Shown: positions 1 through 4,450 of the stretch, one piece after another | Numbering within the stretch: position 1 is the first letter of the stretch | How the letters are laid out: each line of letters starts with the position of its first letter | NCBI GenBank assembly: GCA_946638265.1 | Contig: CAMPBN010000081.1 | Coordinates: 1 to 5,762 of the forward strand | Length of the DNA stretch: 5,762 nt | Source of the DNA: an uncultured Bacillota bacterium | GTDB taxonomy: Bacteria; Bacillota; Clostridia; Peptostreptococcales; Anaerovoracaceae | Direction: 5' to 3' | The notes under the pieces: model-generated | Told to the model about the DNA's origin: nothing | What the model saw: only the letters and a program-made list of their open reading frames with translations | The model's database searches: none | Translations under genes and position numbers: made by a program

Positions 1-273
1 GAAATACATGACATAGGCGCCCTTTGTGCCGTTTGCGTTCACATAGTCCGCCAAAAGCCCCGAGAAGCTGTCCACAGACACATTGGGTATATCTTTGGTC
101 ACTTCTTCTATCATGGCTTTTCGCTCTTCCAGAGAAAACAGCGGGTTTTTACCAGGGTTTGCAACTACCCCCACCACCAGATGTTCGCACAATCCGGCTG
201 ACCTTTTGATAAGGTCCAGATGTCCGCTTGTGAGAGGATCGAAAGATCCGGCAAAAAGTGCTTTCTTGCTCAT
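1..273 (-). CDS. coaD: Phosphopantetheine adenylyltransferase (PPAT), N-terminal part, cut by window edge
   Basis: CoaD transfers AMP from ATP to 4'-phosphopantetheine, giving dephospho-CoA and pyrophosphate; this is the next-to-last step of coenzyme A synthesis in the cytosol. The 91 visible residues start MSKKALFAGSFDPLTSGH. The GSFDP segment (residues 9-13) and the TSGH form of the nucleotidyltransferase T/HxGH motif (15-18) identify the family, as do the following LDLIKRS helix and the SLEERKAMIEE stretch. Family members are usually about 160 residues, so some 70 residues, including the expected RGLR and ISST motifs, lie outside the window. The ATG at 271-273 has GGAGGA at 283-288, nine bases upstream. 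The gene is separated from rsmD by 131 bases and has its own promoter. The rsmD-coaD order is common in Firmicutes and other bacteria. The last visible residues (about 78-91) do not match the family pattern as closely as the rest. Confidence 0.93.
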   Translation of the reverse strand, partial: MSKKALFAGSFDPLTSGHLDLIKRSAGLCEHLVVGVVANPGKNPLFSLEERKAMIEEVTKDIPNVSVDSFSGLLADYVNANGTKGAYVMYF

Positions 274-303
274 TACTGCATTTCCTCCAAAAGAATCGTG
301 TAT

Positions 304-332
304 ATTTTATCAGATTTTATAAAAATTTTCAA
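304..332 (-). promoter_or_regulatory. Sigma-A-type promoter for coaD
   Basis: On the minus strand the -35 box is TTGAAA (327-332), the spacer is exactly 17 bases (310-326) and the -10 box is TAAAAT (304-309). The bases TGA directly precede the -10 box and give an extended -10 element. Both boxes match the consensus at five of six positions. The predicted transcript starts near 297, leaving a short leader of about 24 bases containing the coaD ribosome binding site. coaD can therefore be expressed independently of the recG-rsmD unit. This is a consensus match by eye, with no expression data. Confidence 0.75.
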
Positions 333-368
333 TACAAAAGAGCGCCCTATCCGAAAATATCCGTATAG

Positions 369-389
369 AAAAACCCCGGATGTAGGGTT
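369..389 (-). terminator. Weak rho-independent terminator candidate after rsmD
   Basis: On the minus strand, AACCC (385-389) can pair with GGGTT (372-376) around an eight-base loop, and the second arm runs into five T residues (369-373). It begins 15 bases after the rsmD stop and precedes the coaD promoter, a sensible place for a terminator. The stem is only five pairs and the T run shares bases with the stem, so read-through into coaD is likely. A competing longer pairing of the same bases (345-353 with 377-387) is possible. Confidence 0.35.
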
Positions 390-404
390 CATGTTTAATC
401 TTTG

Positions 405-944
405 TCACGGGGTGAAAACAGAGACAACTATGCTCCCATATTGTTTTTCTTTGATTTTCGTGTAGCCCTCAAAAACCTCCGGAAGTGTCTCTCTTTCGCC
501 ATGTTCAGCCACTATGATGCCGTCTTCCGAGAGCCTGTCGTACTCGCGGATCAGCCTGAAACACTCGGGCAAAAGTTCTTTTTTGTATGGCGGGTCCAAG
601 AATATGATATCGGCTTTTTCCGGCAGCCCCGGAATAGTTTTGGTGTAGTCGCCTGCCATCACCTCGCTCCACTCCTCCGCCCTGCAAAGCTCGATATTTT
701 GCCGGATCAGCGCCAGACTGGCCGGGCTTTTGTCGCAGAAATAGCATTTTTCAGCTCCTCGTGAGAGCGCTTCCAGTCCCATACTGCCCGTGCCTGAAAA
801 AATATCCGCAAAAACCGCATCCGGCACTTCAAATTGTATCATGGAAAATATAGCTTCCTTGACCTTTTCGGTTGTGGGACGTACATCCCTGCCCTCCGGC
901 ATGAAAAGCCTTCTCCCCTTAAAATCTCCTGCTACTATTCTCAA
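405..944 (-). CDS. rsmD: 16S rRNA (guanine966-N2)-methyltransferase RsmD
   Basis: RsmD uses S-adenosylmethionine to methylate N2 of G966 (E. coli numbering) of 16S rRNA during small-subunit assembly. The product is 179 residues, close to the usual size. It opens with the typical MRIVAGDFKGRRL segment and has RPTTEKVKEAIF (22-33). The SAM-binding loop DIFSGTGSMGLEALSRGA spans 47-64, and the catalytic DPPY motif of N-methyltransferases is at 117-120. The start codon is TTG (942-944). It is preferred because GGAGG (951-955) sits six bases upstream and because the next ATG (codon 15) would remove the conserved N-terminus. The gene starts 36 bases after the recG stop with no promoter between them, so it is probably cotranscribed with recG. 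Confidence 0.95.
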   Translation of the reverse strand: MRIVAGDFKGRRLFMPEGRDVRPTTEKVKEAIFSMIQFEVPDAVFADIFSGTGSMGLEALSRGAEKCYFCDKSPASLALIRQNIELCRAEEWSEVMAGDYTKTIPGLPEKADIIFLDPPYKKELLPECFRLIREYDRLSEDGIIVAEHGERETLPEVFEGYTKIKEKQYGSIVVSVFTP

Positions 945-950
945 AACTAA

Positions 951-955
951 CCTCC
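951..955 (-). promoter_or_regulatory. Ribosome binding site that fixes the TTG start of rsmD
   Basis: GGAGG on the minus strand lies six bases before a TTG codon. No ATG is suitably placed downstream of this site, so it decides the unusual start of rsmD. Confidence 0.8.
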
Positions 956-980
956 GTATGATATCTATATGTCTCTTTGC

Positions 981-3008
981 TTAAAGGATTAATCCCTTGC
1001 CGAAAAGTCCGGCTATGCGTGTCTTTATGCCGGCGTTTTCCGGCTTTGAAAGAGTCCTGTCTTCCTCCAGAAGTTCCTTCACGGCTCCCTGTGTGACAGC
1101 CAGCAGCTTGGTATGTTTGGCCAGATCTGCCACTTTGAGATCCGGCAGGCCGTGCTGGCGCGTTCCGAAGATTTCGCCCGGTCCGCGAAGCTTGAGGTCT
1201 TCTTCCGATATATAAAATCCGTCAGTGGATGCGCACATTATCTCTGCCCGTTTTTCGGCGATTTCGCCTTCGTTTCCCAGGATAAGCATGCAATAGGATT
1301 GGTGCTTTCCTCTGCCCACTCTGCCACGCAGCTGGTGGAGCTGTGCCAGACCGAAGCGCTCGCTGTTTTCAATTATCATAAGCGTGGCATTTGGCACATT
1401 GATGCCCACTTCGATGACCACCGTGGAAACCAGCACGTCTGTGCTGCCTGTAAAGAAGTCTTCCATGATTTCATCTTTTTGCGCCTGTTTCATATCGCCG
1501 TGGAGAAGTGCAAATCGGATATCCGGATATTCTTCCTTGAGATCCTCAAAAAGGGTTTGGGCAGAGCTGGCTTCTATGCTCTCAGAGTCTTCGATGAGGG
1601 GTGCCACTATATAACATTGCCTGCCTTTTTGGATTTCTCCCGCCATAAAATCATATGCTTTTTTTCGTTCTTTGGCTTTCAGCGCAGTGGTCTTAACAGC
1701 CTGTCTGCCCGGCGGCAGCTCGTCTATTATGGAGATGTCGAGGTCCCCGTAGAGTATCACCGCCAGAGTCCTTGGAATAGGCGTAGCCGTCATTACCAGC
1801 ATGTCAGGCGCTTCGCCCTTGCTGCCCAGCTTTTTGCGCTGCTCCACTCCGAATCTGTGCTGCTCATCCGTGATAACAAGGCCGAGATTTTTGAAGCTGA
1901 CGCTGTCCTGGATGAGCGCATGGGTGCCTATCGCGATATCGATTTCTCCGCTTTCCAAGTCTTCCAGCGTTTCTTTTTTCTGCTTTGCCGGCATGTTGCC
2001 GCCAAGAAAGCCTATCTTCATACCATATGGCTCGAATGCTTTCCTAAAGTCTTCGAAATGCTGCTTGGCCAGGATTTCGGTCGGCGCCATCAATACGCCC
2101 TGATATCCGTTTTTTACGGCTTTGAAAAGAGCTGTCTGCGCCACGACTGTCTTGCCTGAACCCACGTCTCCCTGCAGGAGCCTGTTCATGGCCAATTCTT
2201 TTTCCATATCCCTCGCAATTTCTTCTATCGCTCTCTTCTGTGCACCCGTCGGAGTAAATGGCAGCCCTTCGATAAATTCTTCCTCGACAGGCTCTTTCTT
2301 AAAGGCGATACCCTTTTCGGTTCTCGCTCCGTTTTTCAGAAAAAGCAAACCTGTCTGAAGGAGAAAAAGCTCTTCGAAAGCCAATCTATATGCCGCTTCC
2401 TTGTATTTTTGCCTGTCCTTTGGAAAATGGATGTTGGCAAGAGCATAGTCTCTCGGGCAAAGCCTGTATTTTTCAATGATCTCTCTCGGGAAAAATTCCG
2501 TATCGCCTGCGCACTCTGCCAAAACTGATTTTATCCATTTGCGAAGGTCAGACTGGCGAAGGCCGGATGTCAGAGGATATATCGGAAGAATCCCCTCATC
2601 CTCCGCCGCGCCTTTGGAATACTCCGGATGGAGCATTGTGATTTTGCCGTAAGAAAACTCAGCCTTTCCGAAGAAGGTGCAAATGTCGCCTATATTAAAA
2701 CTTTTTTGGAGCCATTTTCCGTTAAAAAAAATGACCTCCATATTGCCACTTCCGTCATTCACCAGCAGCCTCAGTGTAGGCTTTCTGAAATTTTTCCCCG
2801 TCAGCTTCATCTGCATGACAGTGCCCGCACAAAGAGCCTCCTCACCGGGTGCAAGGTCGCAAATCCGCTTGCAGTTTCCACGGTCCTGATATGTGCGCGG
2901 ATAGTATGAAAGCAGGTCTTTGACCGAAAATATGCCCAGCTTTGCAAGCAGCTCAGCCTTTTTTTCGCCCACGCCTTTCAGATTTTTTACGCTGTCTTCC
3001 GGATTCAT
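981..3008 (-). CDS. recG: ATP-dependent DNA helicase RecG
   Basis: RecG is a superfamily 2 DNA translocase that regresses stalled replication forks and processes branched DNA in recombination and repair. The 675-residue product is full length for the family. Residues 1-40 contain a helix-hairpin-helix-like segment (LKGVGEKKAELL), followed by an OB-fold wedge region (about 50-135). The helicase core shows Walker A GDVGSGKT (280-287), motif Ia APTEILAKQH (308-317), motif II DEQH (381-384) running into RFGVEQR, motif III TATPIPRT (407-414), motif V STVVIEVGINVPNA (528-541) and motif VI QLHQLRGRVGR (556-566). The C-terminal segment LKLRGPGEIFGTRQHG (605-620) is typical of RecG. The ATG overlaps the stop of the upstream gene as ATGA, with GAGGT six bases before it, which suggests translational coupling. 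No damage or frameshift is visible. Confidence 0.98.
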   Translation of the reverse strand: MNPEDSVKNLKGVGEKKAELLAKLGIFSVKDLLSYYPRTYQDRGNCKRICDLAPGEEALCAGTVMQMKLTGKNFRKPTLRLLVNDGSGNMEVIFFNGKWLQKSFNIGDICTFFGKAEFSYGKITMLHPEYSKGAAEDEGILPIYPLTSGLRQSDLRKWIKSVLAECAGDTEFFPREIIEKYRLCPRDYALANIHFPKDRQKYKEAAYRLAFEELFLLQTGLLFLKNGARTEKGIAFKKEPVEEEFIEGLPFTPTGAQKRAIEEIARDMEKELAMNRLLQGDVGSGKTVVAQTALFKAVKNGYQGVLMAPTEILAKQHFEDFRKAFEPYGMKIGFLGGNMPAKQKKETLEDLESGEIDIAIGTHALIQDSVSFKNLGLVITDEQHRFGVEQRKKLGSKGEAPDMLVMTATPIPRTLAVILYGDLDISIIDELPPGRQAVKTTALKAKERKKAYDFMAGEIQKGRQCYIVAPLIEDSESIEASSAQTLFEDLKEEYPDIRFALLHGDMKQAQKDEIMEDFFTGSTDVLVSTVVIEVGINVPNATLMIIENSERFGLAQLHQLRGRVGRGKHQSYCMLILGNEGEIAEKRAEIMCASTDGFYISEEDLKLRGPGEIFGTRQHGLPDLKVADLAKHTKLLAVTQGAVKELLEEDRTLSKPENAGIKTRIAGLFGKGLIL

Positions 3009-3400
3009 CGCAATACCTCTATGCTCCTTTTGGCAATATTTTTAATATCCTTGATATACATGCCTGTGACTGTTATCTTCATCTTTATATTGTCTATGCC
3101 CAGAATGGCATTTACGTCTGAACTGATGTTGTCGAAAATCCTGCCTGTCGTTTCTTTGATACTGTTGCCGAATTTGAGCAATATGTAAAATTCTATGTTC
3201 AGTACTCCATCCTTGACAAAAATCTCCATATCAGGAGAATGATCCAGCATTCCTGAAGAATTTTCCAATTTGAGCGGCTTCCCTTTTTTATTCGTCAGGA
3301 AGACTTCTCCGTCGTAGAGTGAAATGCTTTCGCTGACAATCCTGCCCACTGCATTTTTTTCGATATTCAGTTTTCCCAGCTCGTTTTCAATTTTGAACAT
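3005..3400 (-). CDS. Asp23/YloU-like alkaline shock family protein, divergent
   Basis: The 131-residue protein resembles the small Asp23/YloU family by eye. An N-terminal GKLNIEKNAVGRIVSESI segment resembles the family start. The C-terminal half, with LNIEFYILLKFGNSIKE and a later IKMKITVTGMYIK strand, matches the family's pattern of a hydrophobic strand, a YG-like turn, a helix and a final V-x-G strand. Between the halves is a variable stretch (about 35-63) where homologues usually carry a glycine-rich segment. No signal peptide or membrane segment is visible. Family members are implicated in envelope stress or membrane-associated roles, but the biochemical function is poorly known. A longer in-frame start (TTG, 3482-3484) is rejected because it falls in the promoter -35 box; the chosen ATG has GGGAGG (3406-3411) five bases upstream. 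The position between rpmB and recG is the usual Firmicute location. The gene overlaps recG by four bases. Confidence 0.75.
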   Translation of the reverse strand: MFKIENELGKLNIEKNAVGRIVSESISLYDGEVFLTNKKGKPLKLENSSGMLDHSPDMEIFVKDGVLNIEFYILLKFGNSIKETTGRIFDNISSDVNAILGIDNIKMKITVTGMYIKDIKNIAKRSIEVLR

Positions 3401-3405
3401 GTCAG

Positions 3406-3411
3406 CCTCCC
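3406..3411 (-). promoter_or_regulatory. Ribosome binding site that fixes the start of the Asp23-like gene
   Basis: GGGAGG lies five bases before the ATG at 3398-3400. It favours this ATG over the in-frame TTG 84 bases upstream, which has no comparable site and lies upstream of the predicted transcription start. Confidence 0.75.
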
Positions 3412-3429
3412 GGGATGTTACATAGCCTA

Positions 3430-3447
3430 AAGCGGTATGCGCCGCTT
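3430..3447 (-). other. Hairpin at the 5' end of the asp23-like/recG transcript
   Basis: On the minus strand AAGCGG (3442-3447) and CCGCTT (3430-3435) form a perfect six-pair stem around a six-base loop. The predicted transcription start is near 3449, so the stem would begin within a few bases of the mRNA 5' end. Such end-proximal stems can protect mRNA from 5'-dependent decay. That role is inferred here. Confidence 0.5.
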
Positions 3448-3455
3448 CCAAATCT

Positions 3456-3484
3456 ATTTTAAGGTAAAATAAAAGACCCGTCAA
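3456..3484 (-). promoter_or_regulatory. Sigma-A-type promoter for the asp23-like, recG, rsmD operon
   Basis: The minus strand reads TTGACG (3479-3484), a 17-base spacer (3462-3478), then TAAAAT (3456-3461). Each box differs from consensus at one position and the spacing is optimal. The predicted start near 3449 leaves a leader of about 50 bases before the Asp23-like ATG. The -35 box and part of the spacer lie inside the terminator of rpmB. Confidence 0.75.
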
Positions 3485-3494
3485 TGCGGGCCTT
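3466..3494 (-). terminator. Rho-independent terminator of rpmB
   Basis: Nineteen bases after the rpmB stop codon the minus strand has AAGGCCCG (3487-3494), a six-base loop, then CGGGTCTT (3473-3480). These arms give an eight-pair stem with one G-U pair. It runs into the T-rich tract TTTTATTTT (3466-3474). On the opposite strand the wobble becomes an A-C mismatch, so the element is oriented for rpmB. It separates rpmB from the downstream operon. Confidence 0.8.
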
Positions 3495-3512
3495 AAATGC
3501 GTTTATCTAAAA

Positions 3513-3707
3513 TTAGATGGCACGGTTTACTTTTCCGGATCTGATGCATCTTGTGCATACATTAGCTTTTCTAACGGATCCATTTTCTTCCTGTACTCTT
3601 ACAGTCTGGATGTTAGCATTCCACTTTCTTCTGGTGTGTCTGTTGGAATGGGAAACGTTGTTTCCGGAAACCTGTCCCTTACCGCAAATCTCGCATTTTC
3701 TTGACAT
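3513..3707 (-). CDS. rpmB: 50S ribosomal protein L28, zinc-binding form
   Basis: L28 is a small protein of the large ribosomal subunit. The 64-residue product opens MSRKCEICGK and carries the family's GNNVSHSNRHTRRKWNAN segment (15-32). Two CxxC pairs (C5/C8 and C51/C54) make it the zinc-binding (C+) version of L28. The length is normal for the bacterial family and the protein is strongly basic. The ATG has AAGGAGGT (3716-3723) eight bases upstream, a near-perfect ribosome binding site. A dedicated promoter and a terminator flank the gene, so it is probably a single-gene unit. The C+ form often coexists with or is replaced by zinc-free paralogues under zinc limitation; no such paralogue is in this window. 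Confidence 0.98.
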   Translation of the reverse strand: MSRKCEICGKGQVSGNNVSHSNRHTRRKWNANIQTVRVQEENGSVRKANVCTRCIRSGKVNRAI

Positions 3708-3775
3708 CTTACCGCACCTCCTTCAAAATTTCGTGGTATATTGTAATCTTAATTAACAATATTCAGTGATCATAG

Positions 3776-3799
3776 TGCGCTGCCTCGCAGGCATTCGCA
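3776..3799 (-). other. Hairpin in the rpmB leader
   Basis: In the minus-strand transcript TGCG (3796-3799) pairs with CGCA (3776-3779), and TGCCT (3789-3793) pairs with AGGCA (3781-3785) around a three-base loop, with a small AA/G internal loop. The stem starts about seven bases after the predicted transcription start. No T tract follows, so it is not a terminator. It could stabilise the mRNA or take part in L28 autoregulation; neither is shown by the sequence. Confidence 0.45.
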
Positions 3800-3812
3800 C
3801 CGAACATTTGAC

Positions 3813-3842
3813 ATTATAACACAGCTATGCCCGCTATGACAA
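3813..3842 (-). promoter_or_regulatory. Extended -10 promoter for rpmB
   Basis: The minus strand reads TTGTCA (3837-3842), 18 bases of spacer (3819-3836), then a perfect TATAAT (3813-3818) preceded by TGT, an extended -10 element. Transcription would start near 3806, giving a leader of about 100 bases. The 171-base gap between nrdG and rpmB (3708-3878) otherwise holds the leader hairpin and the rpmB ribosome binding site. I see no convincing terminator for nrdG in it. Confidence 0.75.
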
Positions 3843-3878
3843 GCATTTTTTGAAATTCCTTGCTATTTTTTGGAATCA

Positions 3879-4433
3879 TTATTCTGCTAGGACCACTTCC
3901 CCTGCCTCGCGGGTCTTGTTCAGGTCGATAAACCTCTGATTTCTGCTGCCTCTAAAGGTAAGCGAAAGGTCTCTTTCGGCAAGAATAAATCTGCCGTCCA
4001 CCAGATAGTCGAGGATATACAGGAGCTTTCCGACATAAGGCTCATCCTTTGCTTTTTCCAGCAGCTCTTCATATGTCCAGCCACTGTAGCACATCAGGTT
4101 GAGGCCTCTTTTTTTGAGCTCAATGCCCAGGTGGTAAAAACCTTCCGCCTGGCACATCGGCTCGCCCCCGGAAAATGTCACTCCGGCCAACAGCGGATTT
4201 TTGTCCACCGCATCCAGGACTCTGTCTATGGTGCAATCAAATCCGCCTTCAAAGTCGTGAGTCTCGGGATTGTGGCATCCTTCGCATCCGTGAGGGCAGC
4301 CCTGACAGAAAATCGCAAATCTCAGCCCCGGGCCGTCCACTATCGACTCACGAATAACTCCGGCGAGCCGAAGCTCGCCGGGATTTTCGTGAACACTTAA
4401 AGTAGTTTTTTCATTATCTATACTCTCTGACAT
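3879..4433 (-). CDS. nrdG: Anaerobic ribonucleotide reductase activating protein (radical SAM)
   Basis: NrdG is a radical SAM iron-sulfur enzyme. It cleaves S-adenosylmethionine to a 5'-deoxyadenosyl radical and uses this to form the glycyl radical on NrdD. The 184-residue product has the CX3CX2C cluster motif at C46, C50 and C53 within CQGCPHGCEGCHNP (43-56), and the SAM-contacting GGEP at 89-92. The segment LRLAGVIRESIVDGPGLR (21-38) is typical of the family N-terminus. The first 20 residues are therefore an extension beyond the usual start. The ATG is supported by GAGG (4440-4443) six bases upstream, and no better downstream start is evident. The gene begins 17 bases after the nrdD stop, so the two are cotranscribed. 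A very stable hairpin lies in codons 18-25. Confidence 0.96.
   Translation of the reverse strand: MSESIDNEKTTLSVHENPGELRLAGVIRESIVDGPGLRFAIFCQGCPHGCEGCHNPETHDFEGGFDCTIDRVLDAVDKNPLLAGVTFSGGEPMCQAEGFYHLGIELKKRGLNLMCYSGWTYEELLEKAKDEPYVGKLLYILDYLVDGRFILAERDLSLTFRGSRNQRFIDLNKTREAGEVVLAE
4360..4381 (-). other. Very stable UUCG-loop hairpin inside the start of nrdG
   Basis: On the coding strand CCGGCGAGC (4373-4381) and GCTCGCCGG (4360-4368) form a perfect nine-pair, GC-rich stem closed by the four-base loop TTCG. The closing pair is C-G, so the RNA has the exceptionally stable cUUCGg tetraloop. It covers bases 53-74 of the nrdG reading frame, just before the conserved radical SAM core. No T tract follows, so it is not a terminator. 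It could slow ribosomes or protect or direct cleavage of the nrdD-nrdG mRNA. Confidence 0.7.
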
Positions 4434-4450
4434 ATAGCGCCTCTGTTATA

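Noticed and set aside
273..281. Two-codon reading frame (ATG CAG TAA) overlapping the coaD start
   Set aside because: Its ATG is one base from the ribosome binding site, too close for use; the coaD ATG nine bases away is well placed.
1113..2159. Plus-strand open frame of 348 codons
   Set aside because: It lies entirely opposite recG, whose helicase motifs are intact, and its translation shows no recognisable family pattern. It is a shadow frame.
3398..3484. Longer start (TTG) for the Asp23-like protein, adding 28 residues
   Set aside because: The TTG is part of the -35 box of a near-consensus promoter, and a strong ribosome binding site precedes the downstream ATG.
3505..3518. Inverted repeat ATCTAA/TTAGAT over the rpmB stop codon
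   Set aside because: Its two-base centre cannot form an RNA loop without opening the stem, and it is AT-rich, so chance is the simplest reading.
3843..3878. Possible terminator after nrdG (ATTCC and GGAAT with intervening A-rich bases)
   Set aside because: The stem is about five pairs with a long loop and has no T tract on the minus strand.
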